Assembly: GCA_003283025.1 (NCBI GenBank)
Contig: QBYC01000004.1
Span: 1 to 42,375 of the forward strand
Direction: 5' to 3'
DNA length: 42,375 bases
Origin: Pelagibacteraceae bacterium AG-325-C03
GTDB lineage: Bacteria > Pseudomonadota > Alphaproteobacteria > Pelagibacterales > Pelagibacteraceae
In this document: piece by piece, positions 7,912 through 17,871 of the stretch
Layout: each line of letters opens with the position of its first letter
How positions within the stretch are numbered: the stretch's first letter is position 1
The notes under the pieces: generated by a model
Database searches by the model: none
What the model was told of the DNA's origin: nothing
What the model saw: the letters and a program-made list of their open reading frames with translations, nothing else
Translations under genes and position numbers: made by a program

Positions 7912-8442
7912 TCAAAGAGCTTTAAATCTTTTTAAAAAGGTTTTGAATGTAAGTAAATTCATGTCTTTTTTAGAAATCTTTATTTTCGAAGGCCATTTTA
8001 TTTTAATAATAGGATCATTATAAATTATTCCATTTTCATACTCAGGTGCGTAGTAATTATCTAATTTATAGTAAATAATATTTTCTTTACTATAACTATA
8101 ATAGGCGTGAGCAAACCCTGCTGGTATATATAATCCTAAAGCATTTTCTTTAGAGAGAATAATTTTAAATGTTTTCCCAAACGTTTTGGAATTTTTTCTT
8201 AAGTCAATCACAATGTCTAATATTTTTCCCTTTAAGACATTTACATATTTTGATTGTTTAAATTTAGATTGGAAATGAAAGCCTCTTAAAACATTGCTTT
8301 TTGATGTGGTGCAATATTCAAAGATGAACTTTTTTCTTAATATCTTATCATTAAAAACCTCTCTTAAACTACCTCGACTGTCAATGTTATTTTTTTGCTT
8401 TACAATTAATAAATCTTTAAATTTAGTTTTCTTTAGTATCAT
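7912..8442 (-). CDS. rfbC: dTDP-4-dehydrorhamnose 3,5-epimerase-like protein
   Basis: DSRGSLREVF, VLRGFHFQ, DIVIDLRKNSKTFGK, IPAGFAHAYY. Confidence 0.8.
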   Translation of the reverse strand: MILKKTKFKDLLIVKQKNNIDSRGSLREVFNDKILRKKFIFEYCTTSKSNVLRGFHFQSKFKQSKYVNVLKGKILDIVIDLRKNSKTFGKTFKIILSKENALGLYIPAGFAHAYYSYSKENIIYYKLDNYYAPEYENGIIYNDPIIKIKWPSKIKISKKDMNLLTFKTFLKRFKAL

Positions 8443-9137
8443 TATTTAATTAATTTGCTTAATTTATTTAAGTTCATGTCTGTTCTTTTAGGAAATTCAC
8501 CTTTAGAAAAAATTTTTTTTATATTTTTTTTATATTTTTGTGCAAATTTAAATATAGTCTGGCTAGGACCACCAACATTAATTATTCCTTTTTTATTAAT
8601 AACTTTTAAAATTAATCTTGCAGCATCCTCTTGAAATATAAAATTTGATTTTACATTCGCGTAAGCTTTTTCGTGAACAAAAGGTTTCTCAGTCATGCAT
8701 AGTCTTATGATTAATGAGTTTTTATACATTTGCACAGCACATTCACCTCCAAGTTTTGACCATGAATAATTGTTCCATGGTTTTAAATAGTCTTGCTCCT
8801 TATAGTTTCCTCTATCACCGGGATAAACATAACTTGTTGACAAATATATAACTTTAATTTTAAATTCAGAGGCTGCTTTGACCACATTACAGCTACCTAT
8901 AATGTTTAAATCAATACTTTTGTTAATTTGTTTATCATGTATTTGCATTGGTCTGGATAAGCCAGCTAAATGCAAAATACAAAAAGGTTTAAATTTTATT
9001 AAATTTTTTTTAATAGAATTAATCGATAAAATATTTAATTCTTTTTTATTTCTAAAAATAAAATTTTTTCCTCTTAATTTTTGTAAAACTCTTCCAAATC
9101 TTCCATCTGAACCTGTGACAAGAATTTTTTTCATCAC
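8442..9137 (-). CDS. NAD(P)-dependent sugar reductase/epimerase (RmlD-like SDR)
   Basis: ILVTGSDGRFGRVL, YLSTSYVYPGDRGNYKE, YSWSKLGGE; shorter than typical RmlD. Confidence 0.7.
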   Translation of the reverse strand: MMKKILVTGSDGRFGRVLQKLRGKNFIFRNKKELNILSINSIKKNLIKFKPFCILHLAGLSRPMQIHDKQINKSIDLNIIGSCNVVKAASEFKIKVIYLSTSYVYPGDRGNYKEQDYLKPWNNYSWSKLGGECAVQMYKNSLIIRLCMTEKPFVHEKAYANVKSNFIFQEDAARLILKVINKKGIINVGGPSQTIFKFAQKYKKNIKKIFSKGEFPKRTDMNLNKLSKLIK

Positions 9138-10003
9138 CTAATTAGAGATTTTAGATATTTTGAATATTCACAGTTACCATAAAAGACTAAAGAATTTTTA
9201 ATATTTTTAAAGTTTATCCATTTATTATTTAAAGCAATTTCCTCTAAACAGGCAATTTTTAATCCTTGTCTATTTTCAATCGCTGAAATAAAATTTGATG
9301 CATCGTAAAAATCACTTATACTCCCAGTATCTAGCCAAGAACCACCTCTACCAATAAATTCTGCTTTAAGTTCATTTTTCTTTTTATATACGTTAAGTAA
9401 ATCGATTATTTCTAATTCTCCTCTTTTTGAAGGCTTTAATTTTTTTGTAAATTTAATAACTTTATTATCGAAAAAATAAAGACCAGTTACTGCAAAATTG
9501 GATTTAATTTTTTTGGGTTTTTCAATTAAATTTATTACTTTTTTATTTTTATTTAATGTAGCTACACCGTAAAGGTGAGGATTTTTTACTGGGTGTATAA
9601 AAATTTTGGCTCCATTTTTTAAATTAATATTTTTTTTTAAAATTTTAGTAAGGCTTTGTCCATAAAAAAAATTATCTCCAAGAATAAGAGCAATACTTTC
9701 TTTGCCGATAAATTTTTCACCTATTGTAAAGGCTTCTGGTAAACCTCCTGGGTTTAATTGTTCTTTATACTCTATTGAAATGCCAAGATTATTTTTCTCA
9801 GGTAAAATTTTTCTAAATTGATTCAATTGACCTTTATTAATTATTATTAAAATTTTTTTTATTCCTGCCAACATCAAAACAGATAATGGATAAAAAATTA
9901 AAGGTTTATCGTATAAAGGCAAGAGTTGTTTATTGACAGCTTTTGTAAGCGGACTCATCCTAGTACCCATTCCTCCCGCTAAAATAATCCCTTTCTTGAT
10001 CAT
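9134..10003 (-). CDS. rfbA: glucose-1-phosphate thymidylyltransferase
   Basis: KGIILAGGMGTRMSPLTKAVNKQLLPLYDKPLIFYPLSVLMLAGI. Confidence 0.9.
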   Translation of the reverse strand: MIKKGIILAGGMGTRMSPLTKAVNKQLLPLYDKPLIFYPLSVLMLAGIKKILIIINKGQLNQFRKILPEKNNLGISIEYKEQLNPGGLPEAFTIGEKFIGKESIALILGDNFFYGQSLTKILKKNINLKNGAKIFIHPVKNPHLYGVATLNKNKKVINLIEKPKKIKSNFAVTGLYFFDNKVIKFTKKLKPSKRGELEIIDLLNVYKKKNELKAEFIGRGGSWLDTGSISDFYDASNFISAIENRQGLKIACLEEIALNNKWINFKNIKNSLVFYGNCEYSKYLKSLIR

Positions 10004-11025
10004 ATTTTAAGACCTAACCTCTTTTCATAATCTTTTTTTAAAATTGATTTTAAAAATTTTTGATTGTTTAAGTACCATATGATTGTTTTTTTAAGACCTA
10101 CTTCAAATTTTACTTTTGGTTTCCAATTAAATTCTTTAAAAATTTTTTTATTATCTAATGCATATCTAAAATCATGGCCTGGTCGATCTTTGACAAATTT
10201 AATTTTTGTTTTTTTTCCAATTTTAATATTCAAAGTTTTACAAATTTTAATTATTTTTTTTACCAAATCTATATTATTTAAATTCAATCCTGAACCAACG
10301 TTATAACTTTCTCCATTTTTACCTTTTAAATAAAGCTTGAATAAGGCTTCACAATGGTCATCTACATGTATCCACTCTCTAGAATTTCTTCCTTTTGCAT
10401 AAATAGGCAGTTCTTTATTATTGAAAATATTCGAAATCATCTTGGGAATTAATTTTTCAGGAAATTGGTATGGACCATAGTTATTACAACAATTTGATAT
10501 TATAGCTTTTAATTTGTAAGTTCTGATGTAAGATTTTACCAAATGATCTGCACTTGCTTTAGAAGCTGAGTAAGGTGAACTAGGCTCATATTTATGCTTT
10601 TCGTCTGATCTTTGACCTATTTTAATATCTCCATAAACTTCATCAGTTGAAATATGTATAAGTTTTGGATTTATATTTTTTTTCTTCAACAATCTTAGGG
10701 ATTCAAGGATACTAAAGGTACCATTAATATTTGTATGAATAAAGTTTTCTGGACCGTCAATAGATCTATCAACATGGGTTTCTGCAGCTAAATTGAAAAT
10801 TACTTTTGGATTATATTTTCTTATTATATTTCTAACTTTATTTCTATCAATTATATCAAGTTTAATAAGTTTATAATTTTTTTTGTTTTTTAGATTATTT
10901 TTGTATTTATTAGAAGAATAAGTTAGTTTATCAAGATTAATTACATAAAAATTTTTTCTGATTAAAAAATTGACAAGGTTACTTCCTATAAAACCAGAGC
11001 CACCTGTTACGATGATTTTTTTCAT
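10000..11025 (-). CDS. rfbB: dTDP-glucose 4,6-dehydratase
   Basis: IIVTGGSGFIGSNLV, HISTDEVYGD, YSASKASADHLV, NCCNNYGPYQFPEKLIP. Confidence 0.92.
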   Translation of the reverse strand: MKKIIVTGGSGFIGSNLVNFLIRKNFYVINLDKLTYSSNKYKNNLKNKKNYKLIKLDIIDRNKVRNIIRKYNPKVIFNLAAETHVDRSIDGPENFIHTNINGTFSILESLRLLKKKNINPKLIHISTDEVYGDIKIGQRSDEKHKYEPSSPYSASKASADHLVKSYIRTYKLKAIISNCCNNYGPYQFPEKLIPKMISNIFNNKELPIYAKGRNSREWIHVDDHCEALFKLYLKGKNGESYNVGSGLNLNNIDLVKKIIKICKTLNIKIGKKTKIKFVKDRPGHDFRYALDNKKIFKEFNWKPKVKFEVGLKKTIIWYLNNQKFLKSILKKDYEKRLGLKI

Positions 11026-11101
11026 TTTTATTAAAGATTTAAAAACTCAATGTGGTAAATTAGTAAAAGAATTGTCTTTTAAAATCAAATAATATTATTA
11101 T

Positions 11102-11935
11102 ATGGAGTTAACGAATCTTACTATTATAATCGTAACATATAAGAGCGAAGAAAAAGTACGTATTTGTCTTAATTCTATTTCTAATAAAATTCCAGTTATA
11201 ATAGTCGAGAACTCAAATGATAACAATTTTAAAAGGGAAATAGAAAAAAATTATAATAACGTAAATTGCATCCTATCTGGAGAAAATAAGGGCTATTCTA
11301 CAGCTAATAACATTGGTTTAAATAAAGTAAAAACAAAATATGCACTTGTATTAAACCCGGACACAATTCTAGAAAAAAATTCAATTAAAAACTTTTTAGA
11401 AACTGCTGAAAAATTTAAAGATTTTTGGTTAATTGGTCCAGGGAACGATCAAAATATCAAATCTAAGTTTACAATTAGACAGGTTACAGAAGTTGATAAT
11501 TTAAAAGGCTTTGCAATTTTTTTCAATATGTCAAATTTTAATAAAAAATTTTTTGATGAAAATTTTTTTCTTTTTTTTGAAGAAATTGATTTATGTAAAA
11601 CAGTAAAAAAAAAAAAAGGGAAAATTTACTTAGATAAAAATATTATTATTAATCATGAAGGAGGAAGTTCAGTCGACTCTATAAACAGTATAAAGCTTGA
11701 AAAGAGCAGAAATTGGCATTGGATGTGGTCAACCTTTTATTTTAAAAAAAAACATTCAGGATTTTTCTTTGCATTGATATTAATAATGCCAAAATTTTTA
11801 TCATCAATCATAAAAGCTATTTTTTATTTTTTGATTTTAAATAAAATTAAAAGGGACATTTATTTTTGTAGATTAAGCGGAATGTTTAATTCTATAATAG
11901 GAAAAAAATCTTGGTATAGACCATCAGAAGATTGA
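11102..11935 (+). CDS. glycosyltransferase family 2
   Basis: TIIIVTYKSEEKVRICLNSI, NKGYSTANNIGL, ALVLNPDTIL. Confidence 0.85.
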   Translation: MELTNLTIIIVTYKSEEKVRICLNSISNKIPVIIVENSNDNNFKREIEKNYNNVNCILSGENKGYSTANNIGLNKVKTKYALVLNPDTILEKNSIKNFLETAEKFKDFWLIGPGNDQNIKSKFTIRQVTEVDNLKGFAIFFNMSNFNKKFFDENFFLFFEEIDLCKTVKKKKGKIYLDKNIIINHEGGSSVDSINSIKLEKSRNWHWMWSTFYFKKKHSGFFFALILIMPKFLSSIIKAIFYFLILNKIKRDIYFCRLSGMFNSIIGKKSWYRPSED

Positions 11936-11966
11936 TTTATTAATTTTTAAAAGATAGAAGACATTA

Positions 11967-12854
11967 ATGAAAAAAAAAAATAAAATTTTAGTTACAGGTG
12001 GCTCAGGTTTTGTCGGAACAAATTTAATAAAATATTTATTAAAGAAAACTAAATTTAAAATTCTAAGCATAGATAATTATTCTTCGGGAACTAAATCAAA
12101 TCATATAAAAGACAAAAGAATTACGTATATCAAAGGTAATACTGTTAATATTTCGAAGCTTATTAAAAAACCTGATGAAATTGAAACAATTTTTCATTTT
12201 GGTGAATTCGCAAGAATATATCAAAGCTTCTTAAAAATGAATGAATGTATAGAATCTAATTCTGTAGGTTCCAATGCTGTATTTAATTTTTGCCTGAAAA
12301 ATAATATTAAATTAATTTATTCTGCAACTTCAGCATCTTTAGGTAATAAAGGTAAAGATAAAAATTTATCACCTTACGCTTTTTCAAAATCAAAAAATTT
12401 AGAGTTATTAGAAAATCTAAAAAAATGGTTTAATTTTAAATATGAGGTAATTTATTTTTACAATGTTTATGGCCCATATCAGATATGTAAAGGTCATATG
12501 TCGACAGTGATTGGAATTTTTGAGGATCACTTTAAAAGAAAAAAACCTTTACCGGTTGTTAAGCCTGGGTCTCAAACTAGAAGGTTTACCCACATAGAGG
12601 ATACAATTTATATTTGTTATTTGGCCTGGAAAAAAAACCTCTGCAGGCATTACAGTATATCTAGTAGAGAGTCATATTCAATTTTAGAAGTTGCTAAAAT
12701 GTTTAATTCAAAAATTAAATTTTTACCAAAACGACCGGGTGAAAGGTATGTATCAGCATTAATAAATAAGAATTTGTCTAATAAGATGTATAAATATTAT
12801 GGAAAAGTTAGCTTAAAAAATTATATAGAGGAATTTTCACAAAAAAATTCTTAA
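11967..12854 (+). CDS. NAD-dependent epimerase/dehydratase
   Basis: ILVTGGSGFVGTNLIKYL, YNVYGPYQ, RRFTHIEDT. Confidence 0.85.
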   Translation: MKKKNKILVTGGSGFVGTNLIKYLLKKTKFKILSIDNYSSGTKSNHIKDKRITYIKGNTVNISKLIKKPDEIETIFHFGEFARIYQSFLKMNECIESNSVGSNAVFNFCLKNNIKLIYSATSASLGNKGKDKNLSPYAFSKSKNLELLENLKKWFNFKYEVIYFYNVYGPYQICKGHMSTVIGIFEDHFKRKKPLPVVKPGSQTRRFTHIEDTIYICYLAWKKNLCRHYSISSRESYSILEVAKMFNSKIKFLPKRPGERYVSALINKNLSNKMYKYYGKVSLKNYIEEFSQKNS

Positions 12855-13390
12855 TGACCAGGGAATTCTATTAAACTTTCAGTTTTATAACCTTTATTTC
12901 TTAATAAGTTGTTTCCAGGCAAATCAAACAAATTAATTACAAAAATAAAAGCAGCTACATTGCCTCCAGAAATTTCAATAAGTTTTGCTGCAGCCTCAGC
13001 TGTGCCTCCAGTTGCAATAAGATCATCTATAATTAAAACTTTTTCATTTTTTTTAATAGAGTCTTTATGCACTTCTATTGTAGCTTTTCCATACTCTAAT
13101 TCGAAGTCAACAGAGTGAGATTCAGCAGGAAGTTTATTTTTTTTTCTTAATAGTATGAATGGTTTATTAAGAAGGTAAGAAACGGTAGATGCAAAAATAA
13201 ATCCTCTTGATTCTATCGCAGCAACTTTGTCAAAATTAACCTTTTTAGCCAATTCAATAATTTTATCATTAGTGTATTTAAATGCTTCAGCATTTTTAAT
13301 TAAAGTTGTTATATCTCTAAACAAAATCCCCTTTTTTGGATAATCAGGTATTGATCTAATATGCTTTTTTAGGTCCATAATTATCTTCAA
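12851..13390 (-). CDS. apt: adenine phosphoribosyltransferase
   Basis: IRSIPDYPKKGILFRDITTLI, AAIESRGFIFAS, VLIIDDLIATGGTAEAA; alternative start MDLKKHI. Confidence 0.93.
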   Translation of the reverse strand: MKIIMDLKKHIRSIPDYPKKGILFRDITTLIKNAEAFKYTNDKIIELAKKVNFDKVAAIESRGFIFASTVSYLLNKPFILLRKKNKLPAESHSVDFELEYGKATIEVHKDSIKKNEKVLIIDDLIATGGTAEAAAKLIEISGGNVAAFIFVINLFDLPGNNLLRNKGYKTESLIEFPGH

Positions 13391-13421
13391 GTCTTAGCAA
13401 AAAAGCATTAATAATTAAATA

Positions 13422-14297
13422 ATGAAAAAAAGAAAACTTGGGATAATTGGTGGAAGCGGTCTTTACAAAATGGAAGGTTTTAACAAAACGAATTGGAAAA
13501 AAGTTAAAACACCTTGGGGCAACCCATCAGACGAAATTTTGATTGCATCATTAAATAAAGAAGAAATATGTTTTATTCCTAGACATTCTAGAGGCCACAA
13601 AATTAATCCTTCAAATATAAACTTTAGAGCAAACATAGATGCAATGAAACAATTAGGAGTCACTGATATAATATCAGTTTCAGCAGTTGGATCTTTAAAG
13701 GATAACTTAGAACCTGGTAAATTTATAATTATAGATCAGTTTATAGATAGAACTTTTTCAAGAATAAAAACTTTTTTTGACGAAGAAATTGTTGCTCATG
13801 TGTCAATGGCAAAACCCACAAGCTCTAGCTTATCAGATTGCTGTGAAGTTGCATTAAAAAAATTAAATATTAAAAATCAAAGAGGTGGAACTTATATTGC
13901 GATGGAAGGTCCTCAATTTTCAACTTTAGCAGAGTCAAATTTGTACAAATCTTGGGGAGCAGATGTGATTGGTATGACCAATATGCCGGAAGCTAAATTA
14001 GCTAGAGAGGCAGAGATAAGATATTGCACTATTGCTATGGTTACTGATTATGATTGCTGGCATCCAGATCATGAAGAGGTAGATGTAAGTATAGTTATAA
14101 AAACATTGATGAAAAACGCAGCTAATGCCCAAAATATGATTAAAGAGGTTATAAAAACATTTAAAGATTTTTCTGCTGATAATGACCCAGCAAATAATTG
14201 TTTAGATGTAGCGATTATTACAGAACCTAAATTAAGATCAAAAAAAACAAAAAAAAAATTATCACATATTGCTGGAAGAGTTCTTAAAAATAATTAA
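13422..14297 (+). CDS. mtnP: S-methyl-5'-thioadenosine phosphorylase
   Basis: LGIIGGSGLY, PRHSRGHKINPSNINFRANI, GGTYIAMEGPQFSTLAES, IGMTNMPEAKLAREAEI. Confidence 0.93.
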   Translation: MKKRKLGIIGGSGLYKMEGFNKTNWKKVKTPWGNPSDEILIASLNKEEICFIPRHSRGHKINPSNINFRANIDAMKQLGVTDIISVSAVGSLKDNLEPGKFIIIDQFIDRTFSRIKTFFDEEIVAHVSMAKPTSSSLSDCCEVALKKLNIKNQRGGTYIAMEGPQFSTLAESNLYKSWGADVIGMTNMPEAKLAREAEIRYCTIAMVTDYDCWHPDHEEVDVSIVIKTLMKNAANAQNMIKEVIKTFKDFSADNDPANNCLDVAIITEPKLRSKKTKKKLSHIAGRVLKNN

Positions 14298-14307
14298 TAC
14301 TTAACTA

Positions 14308-14748
14308 ATGCCAACTTATACGGTCAAATATTCCAATTTAATATTATCACCAAAACAAAAAAAACTTATTGCTGATGGAATAACGAAAAAACATAGTAGA
14401 TTTACGGGAGCGAATACTTTTTTTGCTCAAGTAATCTTCCAGAAAAACGAAAATACCTCTCACTTCATAGGTGGAAAATTAGTTAAAAATAAAGAAATTT
14501 TTCTTAATGGACAAATTAGAGCTGGCAGGACCTTAGCAATTAAAAAGAAGTTAATTTTAGGACTTAGAGAAGTTTTAATTAAAAATACAAAATTAAAAAA
14601 GGATTTTGTTTGGGTTTATTTAGAAGATTTACCTCCACAACAAATGATTGAATATGGAGAAATTTTACCTAAATCAGGTAAAGAAAAAAAATGGTTCAAT
14701 TCATTATCTATTAGTTTGCAAAAAAGACTTAAAAGATTAGAAAAATAA
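14308..14748 (+). CDS. tautomerase-superfamily protein
   Basis: MPTYTVKYSNLILSPKQKKLIADGI with Pro immediately after Met, as expected for the family's catalytic Pro-1. Confidence 0.65.
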   Translation: MPTYTVKYSNLILSPKQKKLIADGITKKHSRFTGANTFFAQVIFQKNENTSHFIGGKLVKNKEIFLNGQIRAGRTLAIKKKLILGLREVLIKNTKLKKDFVWVYLEDLPPQQMIEYGEILPKSGKEKKWFNSLSISLQKRLKRLEK

Positions 14749-15818
14749 TGAAAATTAACGGAAAATCTTACAAGACTATTTGGTTTGAAAATAATTTAGT
14801 AAAGATTATAGATCAAACTAAACTGCCTCATCAATTTATAATAAAAGAATTAAAAACTGCAAAAGACTCAATAAATGCAATTAAACAAATGGAAGTTAGG
14901 GGAGCACCACTAATAGGAGCTACTGCTGCTTATGGATTAGTTTTATCTATTATTGAAAATAATAATATTTCATATTTAAAAAAAACTAGTGAAGAACTAG
15001 TTAATTCAAGGCCGACTGCAATCAATCTTAAATGGGCAGTCGATCGAATGATAAAAAAATTACTAGGAGTAAATAATAATGATATTTTAAAAAAAGCATT
15101 AGATGAAGCAAAAGCTATTACAATTGAAGATGAAAATTTTTGTAAAAATATTGGACTTTACGGTCTAAAAATTATTGAAGAAATAGCAAATAAAAAAAAT
15201 GATACGGTAAACATTCTTACTCATTGTAACGCAGGATGGTTAGCAACGATAGACTGGGGAACAGCAACATCACCGATATATCATGCTCATCAAAAAGGAA
15301 TAAAGGTTCATATTTGGGTAGATGAAACAAGACCTAGAAATCAGGGAGCTAATTTAACTTCTTATGAATTAAATGAAGAAGGAATTCCAAATACAGTCAT
15401 TACGGACAATGCTGGTGGGATTTTAATGCAAAGAGGACAAGTCGATATGTGTATTGTAGGCACGGACAGAACTTTATATAATGGAGACGTATGCAATAAA
15501 ATAGGAACTTATCTAAAAGCATTGGCTGCCAGAGATAATAATGTTCCTTTTTATGTAGCGCTTCCAAGTACAACAATAGATTGGAATATTAAAGACCATA
15601 AAGAAATACCAATTGAAGAAAGAAATACCGAAGAACTTTCCCACGTGGAGGGGATAGATGAAGAAAATATATTAAAAAAAGTAAGAATTTACCCACAAAA
15701 AAGTAAATCTTTAAACTTAGCATTTGATATAACTCCTGCTAAGTTTGTAACAGGATTAATTACAGAAAAAGGAGTTTGCGAAGCTTCAGAAAAAGGTTTG
15801 AAAGGATTATTTAAATGA
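14748..15818 (+). CDS. mtnA: methylthioribose-1-phosphate isomerase
   Basis: MEVRGAPLIGATAAYGL, LTHCNAGWLATIDWGTA, WVDETRPRNQGANLT, VGTDRTLYNGDVCNKIGTY. Confidence 0.94.
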   Translation: MKINGKSYKTIWFENNLVKIIDQTKLPHQFIIKELKTAKDSINAIKQMEVRGAPLIGATAAYGLVLSIIENNNISYLKKTSEELVNSRPTAINLKWAVDRMIKKLLGVNNNDILKKALDEAKAITIEDENFCKNIGLYGLKIIEEIANKKNDTVNILTHCNAGWLATIDWGTATSPIYHAHQKGIKVHIWVDETRPRNQGANLTSYELNEEGIPNTVITDNAGGILMQRGQVDMCIVGTDRTLYNGDVCNKIGTYLKALAARDNNVPFYVALPSTTIDWNIKDHKEIPIEERNTEELSHVEGIDEENILKKVRIYPQKSKSLNLAFDITPAKFVTGLITEKGVCEASEKGLKGLFK

Positions 15819-16945
15819 AAAAAATACTATTAATTTTATTTGCAGTTTTATTTTCAATTAGTCTATTAGCTCATTCACCTCCGCAATTTAACTCTAAGGA
15901 CAATTGTAGGAAGAAATTATCAATGCTTAATGCAATTTCTAAATTGAAAGGATATGGCGGGGGAGAAATAATAAAATTTAATTCATACACTGGATTTGAC
16001 CAAAGAACAGTTTTGACAGATGGTCATAAGAATAATCCTATTGAAATTACGGGATATCTTCGATTGCCAGAAGGAAAAGGCAAAGTTCCCATAGTAATTT
16101 ATACTCATAGTAGTGGAGGACCTGGAGATTATGTCTGGGATGATTTTGTATATCATGCTGCACAAAATCTTTTGAAAGAGGGGATAGGGGTTATGTATAT
16201 TGATAATTTTTGTTCAAGAGGTGCTAGAGAAACTTGGAGAGATCAATCAAGAGTTCCTCTGATAAATGGTGCAATAGATGCACTTATGGCTCTAAAACTT
16301 TTGCAAACTCATCCAAGATCTAATGGAAAATTTGGAACAACTGGTCATTCAAGAGGCGGGACTAATTCTTTTTTCTTAGCAGATGTTAAACTAACTTCTA
16401 AGTTCCTTGGAGGTACAAAAGGTTTTGATGCAATTCTCCCAGAAGCAGCAGAATGTAGGATGGCGGGTTTTTTTGCAGAACCAGAATTAACTTCTAATTC
16501 AACAATGCTTGTAGTGCATGGCGGAGCAGATGATTACACTTTAGCAAAGTTTTGTAAAGAGCATGCAGAGAGAATTAAAGCTCCACCAGGAAAAGTAAAA
16601 ATTGATATTAAAGAGGGCTGGTACCATGCATGGCATGCAGGTAAAAAACCTTGGAGAGAAAAAATGGCAATGACTGTTCATAAGTGTCCTGATTTTTACG
16701 TTGATAACGAAGGTCGATTTACCAATCCTACATGGGTAGAGTGGATGGTAAATAAACATAAAGTTTACCCTTCAGTTGAAGCGTTTTATGAGATGGCTCA
16801 AAAGAATCCAAGAAAAGCGTGGAAATCTGGCTTTAAAATTATGAAAAAAGAAAAATGTATTTCTAAAGGAGTTACTATAGGCGGAGATAATGCTGATGTT
16901 TATATGCCTCAATTCATTAATTTCTTTAAAGACAATTTATTATAG
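15815..16945 (+). CDS. secreted dienelactone hydrolase-like alpha/beta hydrolase
   Basis: Signal-peptide-like N-terminus, YTHSSGGPGDYVWDDF, GTTGHSRGGTNSF, GWYHAWHAG. Confidence 0.75.
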   Translation: MKKILLILFAVLFSISLLAHSPPQFNSKDNCRKKLSMLNAISKLKGYGGGEIIKFNSYTGFDQRTVLTDGHKNNPIEITGYLRLPEGKGKVPIVIYTHSSGGPGDYVWDDFVYHAAQNLLKEGIGVMYIDNFCSRGARETWRDQSRVPLINGAIDALMALKLLQTHPRSNGKFGTTGHSRGGTNSFFLADVKLTSKFLGGTKGFDAILPEAAECRMAGFFAEPELTSNSTMLVVHGGADDYTLAKFCKEHAERIKAPPGKVKIDIKEGWYHAWHAGKKPWREKMAMTVHKCPDFYVDNEGRFTNPTWVEWMVNKHKVYPSVEAFYEMAQKNPRKAWKSGFKIMKKEKCISKGVTIGGDNADVYMPQFINFFKDNLL

Positions 16946-17871
16946 TGAAAAAATTTTTCTTTATTTTAATAATATTTCCTTCTTTAGCATTTGCGAGTAG
17001 TGATGATATAAAAAAAAGCGGCTTCTTAAAAAAACCAATAAGTACTAAAGTAGATAAATTGGAAATTACTGACGCTAAAAATAAAATAATTATTGTTTAT
17101 AATCATGGTCAGTCTTCTAATGATGCTAAAAAAAAGAATAAATGTACTTGGATAGGCAATGTTAGAAATATAGCATCACTTATTGGGAAAAATGTAAAAG
17201 ATAAAGAAATAATGGTGTACAATTTTTGTACTAATCATTTAGAAGGTGATCAAATGTTAGAAAAATACCCTTTATGGCACAAAAAATACGTAGGACCCTA
17301 TAAAGGAAAACATAAACTAGAAAAAAGGGTTGATGCAAACATCAAACTTATAGAGCAATTAATCGGTATGGGTGTTCCAAAAAAACAAATAATAATTACC
17401 GGGCATTCCTGTGGCGGGCTTATGACACTAATGCTTTTTGCTAAACATCCTAATGCAGCAGGTGGAGGTATTTCTTTCAATCAAGCTTGTTTTGGTAAGA
17501 TTACAAAAAAATATAAAGCTGTAAAAGTTGGCCCTGAAGCAGCTTTAGAAAGTTTTAAAAAAAAAAAACCAGGACCCTCAGTTGTTAGACAGTCACAAAT
17601 TGATGAAATAAAAAGTTCTAAAAATTTACCTTTACTTGCATTTACACATCCAAAAGATAGTTACGAAGGATTATTGTCTGACTGGCTTGATAATATACCT
17701 GGTTTAGAAAGAATTATTATTTCAGAAGACTACACAATCAATGGTCAAAAATGTTTTTTAGAATTTACCAATGGAAAAGAACCTGTTAAAGATGGTCATA
17801 GAATGGATCAAGCAACTTGTTTTCAATACTATAATCCAAAAATCTTAGATTATATATCTTCCAAAATTTAA
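16945..17871 (+). CDS. secreted alpha/beta hydrolase-like protein
   Basis: Signal-peptide-like N-terminus; IIVYNHGQSS, IITGHSCGGLMTLM; GTG start. Confidence 0.65.
   Translation: MKKFFFILIIFPSLAFASSDDIKKSGFLKKPISTKVDKLEITDAKNKIIIVYNHGQSSNDAKKKNKCTWIGNVRNIASLIGKNVKDKEIMVYNFCTNHLEGDQMLEKYPLWHKKYVGPYKGKHKLEKRVDANIKLIEQLIGMGVPKKQIIITGHSCGGLMTLMLFAKHPNAAGGGISFNQACFGKITKKYKAVKVGPEAALESFKKKKPGPSVVRQSQIDEIKSSKNLPLLAFTHPKDSYEGLLSDWLDNIPGLERIIISEDYTINGQKCFLEFTNGKEPVKDGHRMDQATCFQYYNPKILDYISSKI

Noticed and set aside
8878-9141. Plus-strand ORF of 87 aa
   Set aside because: Antisense to the RmlD-like gene, which has clear family motifs
10064-10306. Plus-strand ORF of 80 aa
   Set aside because: Antisense to rfbB
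12909-13118. Plus-strand ORF of 69 aa
   Set aside because: Antisense to apt
13463-13663. Minus-strand ORF of 66 aa
   Set aside because: Antisense to mtnP
15983-17480. Minus-strand ORFs 15983-16165, 16541-16759, 17298-17480
   Set aside because: Antisense to the two hydrolase genes; no independent support
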